Below, piece after piece: positions 52,494-60,901 of a stretch of DNA of 64,000 bases. The notes beneath the pieces are model-generated. The model searched no databases and had not been told where the DNA came from. It was given only the letters and a program-made list of their open reading frames with translations. Source of the DNA: SSF14 sp046331245. Lineage in GTDB: Bacteria; Actinomycetota; Acidimicrobiia; Acidimicrobiales; Microtrichaceae. The stretch's first letter is position 1; every line of letters begins with the position of its first letter. The stretch spans positions 186,001 through 250,000 of the forward strand of contig JAXLRH010000001.1 of NCBI GenBank assembly GCA_046331245.1. Direction: 5' to 3'. A program made the translations under genes and the position numbers.

Positions 52494-53903
52494 ATGGCCC
52501 CCACCCCCACCGCCGCCTTCTCCGTCCGCATGCGAGTCCGCATGGTCAACGAGCCGGGCATGCTCGGCCGGCTCACGGTGGCGATCGGCGAGGCGGGAGC
52601 GAACATCGTCGGGCTGGGCGGATTCGACCTCAAGACCACCACCCACCTCGAGGACGACGTCGTCGTCAATTGCGGCAGCGTCCCCCATCAGGAGCAGGTG
52701 CGGGCAGCGGTCGACGCGATCGCCGGCGTGGAGATCCTCGAGTGGGAGGACCGCACGTTCAAGATGCACGAGGGCGGCAAGATCGAGGTGCTGCCCCTCG
52801 CGCCGGTCGCCGACGCCGACGACCTGTCGATGGCGTACACCCCGGGCGTCGCGCGCGTCTGCATGGAGATCGCCAAGGACCCCGAGCGCAGCCACGACCT
52901 CACGATCCGCCGCAACACCGTGGCGATCGTGTCCGACGGCACCGCCGTCCTCGGTCTGGGCGACATCGGCCCGTACGCGGCCATGCCGGTCATGGAGGGC
53001 AAGGCCCTCCTGTTCAAGCACTTCGCCGGCGTCGACGCGTTCCCGATCTGCGTGCGCACGCAGTCCGTCGACGAGATCGTCGACCTCGTGATGAAGCTCG
53101 AGCCCACGTTCGGCGGCATCAACCTCGAGGACATCAAGGCGCCCGAGGCGTTCGAGGTGGAGGAGCGGCTCGTCGAGGCGCTCGACATCCCGGTCTTCCA
53201 CGACGACCAGCACGGCACCGCCATCGTCACGCTCGCGGCCCTCGACAACGCGCTGAAGATCGTGGGCAAGAAGCACGGTGAGATCAAGGTCGTCGTCGCC
53301 GGCGTCGGCGCCGCCGGCGTCGCGGTCTCGAAGATCCTGATGGGCGCGGGCGTGTCCAACATCATCGGCGTCGACCGCGTGGGCTGCGTCTACGACGGGC
53401 GCGAGGGCCTCAACAGCTCGAAGCAGTGGTTCGCGGAGAACACCAACCCCGACGGGCTGCGCGGCACGCTCTCCGACGCCATCCGCGGCGCCGACGTGTT
53501 CATCGGCCTGTCCGGCCCCGACCTCGTCACCGTCGAGGACGTTCGGTCGATGGCCTCCGAGCCCATCGTCTTCGCCATGGCCAACCCCGACCCCGAGATC
53601 CGTCCGGAGCTCATCGCCGACATCGCCGCCGTGATCGCCACCGGCCGCAGCGACTTCCCGAACCAGATCAACAACGTGCTGGCGTTCCCCGGTGTGTTCC
53701 GCGGCGCGTTCGACGCCGGCGCCCGCAAGATCACCGAGAACATGAAGGTGGCCGCCGCTCACGCGATCGCCGAGGTCGTGGGCGACGAGGTTCGCCCCGA
53801 CTTCATCATCCCGTCGGTGTTCGATCCGCGGGTCGTCACGGCGGTCGCCGAGGCGTCGCGCGCCGCCGCGATCGCGGACGGCGTCTGCCGCCCGCTTCGA
53901 TGA
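52494..53903 (+). CDS. NAD-dependent malic enzyme with N-terminal ACT domain
   Basis: Malic enzyme decarboxylates malate to pyruvate. Here 469 residues: a regulatory ACT domain at about residues 10-85 (VRMRVRMVNEPGMLGRLTV, IVGLGGFDLKTTTHLEDD), then catalytic parts: MAYTPGVARVCMEI, VAIVSDGTAVLGLGDIGPYA, EGKALLFKHFAGVDAFP, IPVFHDDQHGTAIVTLAAL and an NAD loop VVVAGVGAAGVAVSKIL. The ACT fusion suggests control by a small ligand such as an amino acid. Start is the ATG at MAPTPTAAF. Its stop overlaps the following HAD gene. Confidence 0.93.
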   Translation: MAPTPTAAFSVRMRVRMVNEPGMLGRLTVAIGEAGANIVGLGGFDLKTTTHLEDDVVVNCGSVPHQEQVRAAVDAIAGVEILEWEDRTFKMHEGGKIEVLPLAPVADADDLSMAYTPGVARVCMEIAKDPERSHDLTIRRNTVAIVSDGTAVLGLGDIGPYAAMPVMEGKALLFKHFAGVDAFPICVRTQSVDEIVDLVMKLEPTFGGINLEDIKAPEAFEVEERLVEALDIPVFHDDQHGTAIVTLAALDNALKIVGKKHGEIKVVVAGVGAAGVAVSKILMGAGVSNIIGVDRVGCVYDGREGLNSSKQWFAENTNPDGLRGTLSDAIRGADVFIGLSGPDLVTVEDVRSMASEPIVFAMANPDPEIRPELIADIAAVIATGRSDFPNQINNVLAFPGVFRGAFDAGARKITENMKVAAAHAIAEVVGDEVRPDFIIPSVFDPRVVTAVAEASRAAAIADGVCRPLR

Positions 53904-54628
53904 TCCGCGCCGTCACCTTCGACTTCTGGAACACGCTCGTCGCCGAGCGACCCGACACCTGGAAGCAGCGACGGGCGGCGCAGCTGGCGGTGTTCGAACG
54001 GGTCGGCATCGAGCGGTCACCCGACGAGATCGAGGAGGCAGCGCTCGCCATGCGCGCCTGGTTCGACGAGTGCTGGCTCGCGAACGTCGTGGTGGGCGCG
54101 GACGATGCGGCGACGAGGCTGGTGGCGGCGCTCGACGTGGTCGACGACGACGGCACGGTGGCCGTGGCGCTCGCGGACATCTACCGGGCCGGCGGTGATC
54201 CGGCGGAGCTCCGGCTCGCTCCGGGAATCGGCGACGCACTCGAGTCGCTGGTCTCGCTCGGCGTCTCGCTCGGCATCATCTGCGACGCGGGGTTCACGCC
54301 CGGGGCGACGCTCCGCACCTACCTCGAGCATCACGGCCTCCTGACGCACTTCTCCCACTGGTCGTTCTCCGACGAGGTCGGCGTGTTCAAGCCGGACCCG
54401 GCGATCTTCGGTCACGCCGCCGCGGGTCTCGGCGTGACGGACGGCGCCGAGCTGGCGCACGTGGGCGATCTGCGGCGCACGGACAACGCCGGGGCCCGCA
54501 ACGTCGGGTGGACCGCCGTTCGCTACCGCGGCCTGCACGACGACGCGCCGCCGGAGGGCGACGAGGAGGTCGCGCACGTCGTGATCGATCACCACGACCA
54601 GTTGATCGGGTCGCTCCCGCTCGACTGA
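53900..54628 (+). CDS. HAD-superfamily hydrolase (atypical motif I)
   Basis: A 242-residue HAD IA protein whose ATG overlaps the malic enzyme stop. Motif I reads VTFDFWNTLV: the nucleophile Asp is present but the usual second Asp (acid/base) is Trp, as in some HAD subgroups. Motif II is LGIICDAGF, motif III Lys in EVGVFKPDPAIFGHAA, motif IV LAHVGDLRRTDNAG. The cap is helical. Reaction is uncertain because of the missing Asp. The coupling to malic enzyme hints at a linked role. Confidence 0.82.
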   Translation: MIRAVTFDFWNTLVAERPDTWKQRRAAQLAVFERVGIERSPDEIEEAALAMRAWFDECWLANVVVGADDAATRLVAALDVVDDDGTVAVALADIYRAGGDPAELRLAPGIGDALESLVSLGVSLGIICDAGFTPGATLRTYLEHHGLLTHFSHWSFSDEVGVFKPDPAIFGHAAAGLGVTDGAELAHVGDLRRTDNAGARNVGWTAVRYRGLHDDAPPEGDEEVAHVVIDHHDQLIGSLPLD

Positions 54629-54647
54629 GCGCGGAGGGTGCGCCGGG

Positions 54648-55484
54648 TCAGCGGCGGGCGCGTGCCAGCTCGTCGAGGACGTCGACGAGATCGGCGCCGT
54701 TGGCGGCCCAGCCCGCCGAGCCCAGCATCGAGGCCACCTCGGGGTTACCGACGGCCTGGCCGCCGATGAGCACGGCGACACCGGGGAGCTCGTCGCCGAG
54801 CCGACGCCGCACCTCGATCGCCGCGTCGAGACCTTCGGGGGTGGTGAGGCTCACGCCCACGGCCACCAGGCGTCGTGCGCGTTGCGCGGCGGCCACGAAG
54901 GTGGCGGCGGTGACGTCGGCGCCGAGCTCGAGCACGGTGAACCCGGCGAGGCGGATCAGGTCGGCGGCGATCGCGACGGGCAGGGTGTGGTTCTCGCCGA
55001 GGGGAGCGCCGAGCACCACGGTGCCCTTGCGGCGGCCGGGCCGGGTGAACCGGGCGCCCAGGCGCGACACGATGCGCAGCGCGGTGGCGGTGGCGAGCCG
55101 CTGGTCGACGAGATCGTCGTCGGTGCCCTCGCCCCAGCAGTCGCCGAGCTCGACCAGCGCACCCGACAGCACGGTGAGGTAGCAGTCGCGGGCGTCGACG
55201 CCGGCGGACATCGCTGCCTCCATCACCGACCAGGCCCCCGACTCGTCGCCGTTGAGCAGCATCGGTGCCAACCGTGCGGCCCAGTCGACGGTGCCGCTGT
55301 CGGTGGTGGACTCGGTGGTGACCACGCCCGTGCGGAAGGCGTCGATGTCGTCACGGTGGACCTGCCAGCCGTTGTCGACCCACGTCGCCGGGAGCCGGCC
55401 CTGCCGCACGTAGCGGTAGGCCGTCATGTAGTGCACGTCCAGCGTGCGAGCGACTTCCTTGAGGTTGCTCCACTCGCCCGCCAT
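54648..55484 (-). CDS. Cobalamin-binding regulator with excisionase-type HTH (CarH-like)
   Basis: A 278-residue protein. Residues 5-50 are a helix-turn-helix of the excisionase/MerR kind (NLKEVARTLDVHYMTAYRYV, WQVHRDDIDAF). Residues about 65-145 are a four-helix B12 cap, and 150-278 a cobalamin-binding Rossmann domain with GENHTLPVAIAADLIRLAG, His166 matching the lower ligand of CarH. The Trp cap is kept (CWGEG, Trp117), but the Wx9EH motif reads W then DQ, and the residue after Trp is Gly instead of the upper-ligand His known from Thermus CarH. It may bind cobalamin without the classic light switch. I use the ATG; a TTG three codons earlier is possible. Confidence 0.8.
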   Translation of the reverse strand: MAGEWSNLKEVARTLDVHYMTAYRYVRQGRLPATWVDNGWQVHRDDIDAFRTGVVTTESTTDSGTVDWAARLAPMLLNGDESGAWSVMEAAMSAGVDARDCYLTVLSGALVELGDCWGEGTDDDLVDQRLATATALRIVSRLGARFTRPGRRKGTVVLGAPLGENHTLPVAIAADLIRLAGFTVLELGADVTAATFVAAAQRARRLVAVGVSLTTPEGLDAAIEVRRRLGDELPGVAVLIGGQAVGNPEVASMLGSAGWAANGADLVDVLDELARARR

Positions 55485-55526
55485 GGCGTTCAACGGTAGG
55501 CGGGCGAGTGGAGGCTCGCTAATCGT

Positions 55527-56018
55527 CTAGGCCGTCAGGACGGCGAAGGACGAGGAGTGGGTGGGGACGGCCTCACCGAAGTCCGGGAGGAAGTTCCAGC
55601 CGTCGACGTCGCCCTGGTGCAGGACGCGGGCGCTGGCGCCGGCCAGCGACGAGGTCCACGACGCGCCGCCCTCGGAGTAGTGCCAGTACCCGGCGGTGGT
55701 GCCGCAGTCGGGAGCGACCGGGGCGCCGTCGATCGCGCACACGAGATCGCCGAACGAGAAGTGCTGGATGCGGGGGGCCTCGGTGCCGATGCGTGCCGCG
55801 CGGGCGTTGAGCGCGGTGATGCCGTTCGCGCCGTTGGCGACGACCACGCAGACGACCTGCGGCGACGTGGCGGGGACGCCCTCGGTGACGACGGCGACCT
55901 GCACCTGGCCGGCGCCGGCCGTGGGGCACTGGGCGTAGTTCGTACCGGCGGGCGGGTCCACCGGGCAGGCGGTGGCGGCGAATGCGAGGGCCGCCAGGGC
56001 GACGAGCAACTTCTTCAT
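55527..56018 (-). CDS. Small secreted lipoprotein of unknown function
   Basis: A 163-residue protein with a clear lipoprotein signal (KKLLVALAALAFAATAC, Cys at residue 18). The mature part has several Cys (TNYAQCPT, DLVCAIDG, APDCGTT) and ends with a motif YWHYSEGGASWTSSLAGA followed by GDVDGWNFLPDFG, which I recognise as a recurring but unnamed end domain of actinobacterial exported proteins. Possibly binds a ligand outside the membrane. It is divergent from the kdp operon across 250 bases. A GGAGGAGAT site precedes the ATG. Confidence 0.75.
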   Translation of the reverse strand: MKKLLVALAALAFAATACPVDPPAGTNYAQCPTAGAGQVQVAVVTEGVPATSPQVVCVVVANGANGITALNARAARIGTEAPRIQHFSFGDLVCAIDGAPVAPDCGTTAGYWHYSEGGASWTSSLAGASARVLHQGDVDGWNFLPDFGEAVPTHSSSFAVLTA

Positions 56019-56138
56019 GGATCTCCTCCGAATGATGGGATCTCGACCATACGAAGCGGCCGACCGCCGTCGCCAGGGTCGCGATTGAGTACTAATCCCG
56101 CGTGATCGGGAGCGTTCCGGGCCCGTCGCGTATCGATC

Positions 56139-56168
56139 GCGTCAAGATCCGGAGCCCCGGCGTCAAGA
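56139..56168 (+). promoter_or_regulatory. Direct repeat GCGTCAAGA upstream of kdp operon, candidate KdpE site
   Basis: Identical 9-base copies at 56139-56147 and 56160-56168 begin 21 bases apart, two helical turns, as expected for two OmpR-family dimers. They lie about 100-130 bases upstream of the first kdp frame in the 250-base gap after the small lipoprotein. The next bases, CCGTCCCAAG, are a weak third copy. A related repeat precedes the permease-OB gene. Confidence 0.5.
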
Positions 56169-56268
56169 CCGTCCCAAGCCCCTTCCCCCGCTCGAACACC
56201 GGGCGTAGACCCAGCTCATCGGGTGCGGGACACCGCACCGGGATGTGCTCCGTCGAAAGGGAGTTGCT

Positions 56269-56382
56269 GTGAGAGATGTGTTGTACATCGTGATCACGCT
56301 GGCGTTCTTCGCAGTGTGCGTCGGACTCGTGGCGGCATGCGACGCGCTGCTCGGACCCGACGACGAGGAGGTGGCGTCGTGA
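56269..56382 (+). CDS. 37-residue membrane peptide preceding KdpF
   Basis: A short frame with GTG start behind AAAGGGAG. It encodes VRDVLYIVITLAFFAVCVGL and a short acidic tail ending GPDDEEVAS: one membrane helix, like the small peptides found ahead of kdpF in actinobacterial kdp operons. Its stop overlaps the kdpF GTG (GTGA). Likely a real gene and an accessory part of the potassium ATPase or its assembly; function is not shown. Confidence 0.65.
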   Translation: MRDVLYIVITLAFFAVCVGLVAACDALLGPDDEEVAS

Positions 56383-56468
56383 ACGCGGAGGAGATCGTCG
56401 CGCTCGTGACCTCGGTGCTGTTGCTCGGCTACCTGATCGCCGCGTTCATCGTTCCGGAGAAGTTCTGA
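56379..56468 (+). CDS. kdpF: K(+)-transporting ATPase subunit KdpF
   Basis: A 29-residue single-helix subunit that stabilises KdpABC. The sequence NAEEIVALVTSVLLLGYLI, then AAFIVPEKF, fits the KdpF pattern (a helix followed by a P-E-K/R-F ending). Start is GTG overlapping the stop of the preceding peptide; its stop overlaps the kdpA ATG by one base. Too short for most gene finders. Confidence 0.9.
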   Translation: MNAEEIVALVTSVLLLGYLIAAFIVPEKF

Positions 56469-58180
56469 TGAGGGCCGCCGACTGGCTGCAGGCGGCAGCC
56501 CTGCTCGTGACCCTCGGGGTGCTGTGTCCGCTGCTCGGCAAGTACATCGCCGCGGTGTACTCCGAGGAGCGCACGGCACCGGGCGACCGGTTCTTCGGCC
56601 CGGTCGAGCGGCTCGTGTACCGGGTGTGCGGTATCGACCCCGATCGTGAGCAGCGGTGGAACGTGTACGCGGTGTCGATGCTGATGTTCAGCGCCGCGTC
56701 GGTGCTGGTCGTGTACCTGCTCGAGCGCCTGCAGGGGTCGCTGCCGCTGAACCCCACCGGGATGGCGGGCGTCTCGCCCGGCATCGCCTGGAACACGGCG
56801 GTGAGCTTCGTCACCAACACGAACTGGCAGTCGTACAGCGGTGAGTCGACGATGTCGCATCTCACCCAGATGGCGGCACTGGGTGTGCAGAACTTCGTGT
56901 CGGCCGCCGTCGGCCTGGCGGTCGCCATTGCCCTGATTCGCGGTCTCGTCCGGCAGCGCCGGGGAACCATCGGCAACTTCTGGACCGACATCACGCGGGC
57001 GGTGACTCGCATCCTCCTGCCGATCTGCGTCGTCGGCGCGCTCGTCTTCGTGGGCGCCGGCGTGGTGCAGAACCTGTCGGGAGGGACCACGGCGAGGACG
57101 CTCGACGGCGCGACCCAGACCATCCCGGGCGGGCCGGTGGCCAGCCAGGAGATCATCAAGCAGCTGGGCACCAACGGCGGCGGCTTCTACAACGGGAACT
57201 CCACCCACCCCTTCGAGAGCCCCACCGGGCTCACCAACTTCCTGCAGATCGTGCTGCTCCTCCTGATCCCGTTCGCCCTGGCCTTCGCCTTCGGGCGGAT
57301 GGCGAACGACCGCAAGCAGGGGTACGTCGTGGCGGCGACGATGTTCGTGCTGCTGTTCGGTCTCGCGGCGAACAACGTGTACCAGGAGACGCACGGCAAC
57401 CCCCGCCTCACGTCGGTGGGCGCCACGCAGACCGCGACCGCCGACAACCCGGGCGGCAACCTCGAGGGCAAGGAGGTCCGCTTCGGCTCGGCCTCGTGTG
57501 GTGAGTTCTCCGCAGCCACCACCAACACGTCGACCGGCGCCGTCGACTGCCAGCACGATTCGATGACGCCGCTCGGCGGCGGTGGTGCCCTCTTCGGGAT
57601 GATGCTCGGCGAGATCAGCCCCGGCGGTGTCGGGTCGGGCCTGTACGGCATGTTGATCTTCGTCCTGACGGCGGTGTTCCTCGCCGGCCTCATGGTAGGA
57701 CGAACGCCGGAGTACCTGGGCAAGCGGATCCAGGCGACCGAGATCAAGCTCGTCGTGCTGTACGTCCTCTTCGTCCCCCTGGTCGTCCTCGGGTTCGGAG
57801 CCGTCTCCGTGGTCATCGGCTCCGGACTCGAGGGCCAACTCAACACGGGAGCCCACGGGCTGTCGGAGGTGCTCTACGCCTTCACGTCCGCCGGCAACAA
57901 CAACGGCTCGGCCTTCGGCGGCCTCACGGCCACCAACGACTGGTACACGACCACGCTCGCGATCTCGATGCTGATCGGCCGGTTCTTCCTCATGGTGCCG
58001 GCGCTGGCGATCGCCGGCTCGCTCGTGCGGAAGCGTCGGGTGCCGGTGACGAGCGGAACGTTCCCCACCAACACGCCGCTGTTCGCCGGCCTCCTCACCG
58101 CGACGGCGCTGATCGTCGTCGGCCTCACCTACTTCCCACTGCTCGCGCTCGGCCCGATCGTCGAGCGGCTGGCCCTCTAG
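56468..58180 (+). CDS. kdpA: K(+)-transporting ATPase subunit KdpA
   Basis: KdpA is the potassium-selecting membrane subunit of the Kdp ATPase, related to K channels. 570 residues with about ten helices. Four selectivity-filter-type segments appear, including VSFVTNTNWQSYSGESTMS, KQLGTNGGGFYNGNSTHPFE, and FTSAGNNNGSAFGGLTA. Start is the ATG overlapping kdpF. Followed seven bases later by kdpB. A longer antisense open frame opposite is a GC artefact. Confidence 0.97.
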   Translation: MRAADWLQAAALLVTLGVLCPLLGKYIAAVYSEERTAPGDRFFGPVERLVYRVCGIDPDREQRWNVYAVSMLMFSAASVLVVYLLERLQGSLPLNPTGMAGVSPGIAWNTAVSFVTNTNWQSYSGESTMSHLTQMAALGVQNFVSAAVGLAVAIALIRGLVRQRRGTIGNFWTDITRAVTRILLPICVVGALVFVGAGVVQNLSGGTTARTLDGATQTIPGGPVASQEIIKQLGTNGGGFYNGNSTHPFESPTGLTNFLQIVLLLLIPFALAFAFGRMANDRKQGYVVAATMFVLLFGLAANNVYQETHGNPRLTSVGATQTATADNPGGNLEGKEVRFGSASCGEFSAATTNTSTGAVDCQHDSMTPLGGGGALFGMMLGEISPGGVGSGLYGMLIFVLTAVFLAGLMVGRTPEYLGKRIQATEIKLVVLYVLFVPLVVLGFGAVSVVIGSGLEGQLNTGAHGLSEVLYAFTSAGNNNGSAFGGLTATNDWYTTTLAISMLIGRFFLMVPALAIAGSLVRKRRVPVTSGTFPTNTPLFAGLLTATALIVVGLTYFPLLALGPIVERLAL

Positions 58181-58187
58181 GAGCATC

Positions 58188-60302
58188 ATGACCGCAGTCC
58201 TCGAACCGGAATCCTCCCCGGAGGCCACTCCCGAGCTCGCTGGCAAGGAGTCGGCGAAGCTCCTCACCCCCGACATCGCCAAGGCGGCGGTGCTCGACAG
58301 CATCAAGAAGTTCCACCCCCGCACGCAGGCCCGCAACCCGGTCATGTTCGTGGTGCTCGTCGGCAGCGTCCTCACGACGGTCCTGTTCCTCAAGGACATG
58401 GGGTCGAGCACGACGCAGGAGAACGTGTTCTCCGGCGTGACCGCGCTGTTCCTCTGGTTCACGGTGCTGTTCGCGAACTTCGCGGAGGCGGTCGCCGAGG
58501 GTCGGGGCAAGGCACAGGCCGACACGCTGCGCAAGACACGTAGCGAGACCCAAGCGTCTCGTCGGAGGGACGACGGCGAGATCGAGCTCGTCAGCTCGTC
58601 GCTGCTCGACCTCGACGACATCGTGGTGGTGACGGCCGGCGAGATCATTCCGTCCGACGGCGAGGTCGTCGAGGGCATCGCCACGGTGGACGAGTCGGCG
58701 ATCACCGGTGAGTCGGCGCCGGTCATCCGCGAGTCCGGTGGCGACCGGTCCGCAGTGACCGGCGGGACACGGGTGCTGTCCGACGAGATCGTCGTGCGCA
58801 TCACCGCCCGCGCCGGCGAGACCTTCGTCGACCGGATGATCGCCCTCGTCGAGGGCTCGGCCCGGCAGAAGACACCGAACGAGATCGCGCTCAACATCCT
58901 GCTCGCAGGCCTCACGATCATCTTCCTGTTGGCGACGGTCACGCTGCAGTTCTTCGCCGTCTACAGCGGCGCCCGACAGACGATCGTGGTGCTGGTCGCG
59001 CTCCTTGTCTGCCTGATCCCCACCACGATCGGCGGGTTGCTCAGCTCGATCGGCATCGCCGGGATGGACCGGCTGGTGCGACGCAACGTGCTCGCCATGT
59101 CGGGTCGCGCGGTAGAGGCGGCCGGCGACGTCGCCACGCTGCTGATGGACAAGACGGGCACGATCACGTTCGGCAACCGGCAGGCGGCGGAGTTCCGGCC
59201 CGTGCCCGGGGTGATGGCCGACGATCTCGCCCGCGCCGCGCTCGCGTCGAGCCTTGCGGACGAGACGCCCGAGGGCCGTTCGATCGTCGTGCTGGCCGAG
59301 CGCGATCACGGCCTCGCCCGGCCGGATCTCCCCGGTGCCGAGCTCGTGCCGTTCACCGCGCAGACCCGTATGTCCGGCATCGACGTCCCCGACGGCGAGG
59401 GTGTCGTCGGATCGTCGATCCGAAAGGGTGCGTCCGACTCGGTGAAGGCGTGGGTCATCGAGCGCGGTGGCACCGTGCCCGCGGCTCTCGACGACCTGGT
59501 GCAAGGCATCTCCGAGCTCGGCGGCACCCCACTGGTCGTGGCCGAGGGCGACGCCGTCGGCACGCGAGTGCTCGGCGTCATCTACCTCAAGGACATCATC
59601 AAGCCGGGCATCGCCGAGCGGTTCACGCAGCTCCGGGCGATGGGGATCAAGACCGTGATGATCACGGGCGACAACCCGATCACCGCGAAGTTCATCGCGG
59701 CTGAGGCCGGCGTGGACGACTTCCTCGCCGAGGCCACGCCCGAGGACAAGATGGACCTCATCAAGGCGGAGCAGGCCGGCTCCCGTCTCGTCGCCATGAC
59801 CGGCGACGGCACGAACGACGCACCGGCGCTCGCGCAGGCCGACGTCGGCGTGGCGATGAACACGGGCACGCAGGCCGCGAAGGAGGCCGGCAACATGGTC
59901 GACCTCGACAGCGACCCGACCAAGTTGCTGGACATCGTCGAGATCGGCAAGCAGCTGCTCATCACCCGCGGGGCGCTCACGACCTTCTCGATCGCGAACG
60001 ACGTGGCGAAGTACTTCGCCATCATCCCGGCCATGTTCGCCGGGGTGCTCCCGGCCCTCGACAAGCTCAACATCATGGATCTGCAGAGCGCGAACTCGGC
60101 GATCCTCTCCGCGGTCATCTTCAACGCGCTGATCATCGTCGTGCTGATCCCGCTCGCCCTCCGTGGCGTGAAGTTCGTCCCCTCCAGCGCAGCGAGCCTG
60201 CTGCGCCGGAACCTCCTCATCTACGGCGTCGGCGGTCTCGTCTCGCCGTTCATCGGCATCAAGTTGATCGACATGCTGCTCACAGCGATCGGAGTGAAGT
60301 GA
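58188..60302 (+). CDS. kdpB: K(+)-transporting P-type ATPase subunit KdpB
   Basis: KdpB is the ATP-driven pump subunit (P-type IA). 704 residues: actuator TGESAPVIRESGGDRS, membrane motif CLIPTTIGGLLSSIGIAGMD, phosphorylation site LLMDKTGTITFGNR, nucleotide-binding segment SSIRKGASDSVKAW, and hinge MTGDGTNDAPALAQADVG. Start ATG follows GGAGCATC. Its stop overlaps the kdpC start, so all parts are coupled. Confidence 0.97.
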   Translation: MTAVLEPESSPEATPELAGKESAKLLTPDIAKAAVLDSIKKFHPRTQARNPVMFVVLVGSVLTTVLFLKDMGSSTTQENVFSGVTALFLWFTVLFANFAEAVAEGRGKAQADTLRKTRSETQASRRRDDGEIELVSSSLLDLDDIVVVTAGEIIPSDGEVVEGIATVDESAITGESAPVIRESGGDRSAVTGGTRVLSDEIVVRITARAGETFVDRMIALVEGSARQKTPNEIALNILLAGLTIIFLLATVTLQFFAVYSGARQTIVVLVALLVCLIPTTIGGLLSSIGIAGMDRLVRRNVLAMSGRAVEAAGDVATLLMDKTGTITFGNRQAAEFRPVPGVMADDLARAALASSLADETPEGRSIVVLAERDHGLARPDLPGAELVPFTAQTRMSGIDVPDGEGVVGSSIRKGASDSVKAWVIERGGTVPAALDDLVQGISELGGTPLVVAEGDAVGTRVLGVIYLKDIIKPGIAERFTQLRAMGIKTVMITGDNPITAKFIAAEAGVDDFLAEATPEDKMDLIKAEQAGSRLVAMTGDGTNDAPALAQADVGVAMNTGTQAAKEAGNMVDLDSDPTKLLDIVEIGKQLLITRGALTTFSIANDVAKYFAIIPAMFAGVLPALDKLNIMDLQSANSAILSAVIFNALIIVVLIPLALRGVKFVPSSAASLLRRNLLIYGVGGLVSPFIGIKLIDMLLTAIGVK

Positions 60303-60892
60303 TGGTTCGGCGACAGATCCTCCCCGCGGTCCTGATGGTGGTGGTGTTCACCGTCGGACTCGGCCTTCTCTACCCGTTGGCGATCACCGGAGTGGCCCAG
60401 ACGACGATGTCGGCGAAGGCCGACGGGTCGCTCGTCGAGGTCGACGGCGCGGTCGTCGGTTCGAGCCTGATCGGGCAGAACTTCACCGCGGCGAAGTACT
60501 TCCATCCCCGCCCGTCGGCGGCCGGGACGGACGGCTACGACGGCATGTCGTCCGCCGGCTCCAACCTCGGGCCGACCAGCGCCGACCTGGCGACCGTCGT
60601 GCGGAGGCGGGTGAGGGCCTACCGCAAGGAGAACGGGTTGAGCGCCTCGACGGCGGTACCGGTGGACGCAGTCACGGCCTCGGGTTCGGGCCTCGATCCG
60701 CACATCTCGGTGGCCAACGCGAAGCTGCAGATCGCCCGCGTCGCGGACGCTCGCTCGATGAGCACCGCCACGGTCGCCAAGCTGGTCGACGAGCACACCG
60801 ATGGCCGCTCGCTCGGGTTCCTCGGGGCGCCCGGCGTGAACGTCCTCGAACTCAACGTCGCGCTCGACGCCCTCGCCGGACGGCACTCGTAG
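60302..60892 (+). CDS. kdpC: K(+)-transporting ATPase subunit KdpC
   Basis: KdpC is a single-span accessory subunit that raises ATP affinity of KdpB. 196 residues: helix LMVVVFTVGLGLLYPLAITG, then SLIGQNFTAAKYFHPRPSAA, SSAGSNLGPTS, VTASGSGLDPHISVANAKLQ and FLGAPGVNVLELNVALD, all usual. I use the ATG at 60302 that overlaps the kdpB stop; a GTG one codon earlier is possible. kdpD starts 9 bases after its stop. Confidence 0.96.
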   Translation: MVRRQILPAVLMVVVFTVGLGLLYPLAITGVAQTTMSAKADGSLVEVDGAVVGSSLIGQNFTAAKYFHPRPSAAGTDGYDGMSSAGSNLGPTSADLATVVRRRVRAYRKENGLSASTAVPVDAVTASGSGLDPHISVANAKLQIARVADARSMSTATVAKLVDEHTDGRSLGFLGAPGVNVLELNVALDALAGRHS

Positions 60893-60901
60893 GATCGTCG
60901 C

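Noticed and set aside
56429..58942. 837-codon minus-strand frame opposite kdpA and kdpB
   Set aside because: Antisense to two well-conserved genes; low-complexity translation.
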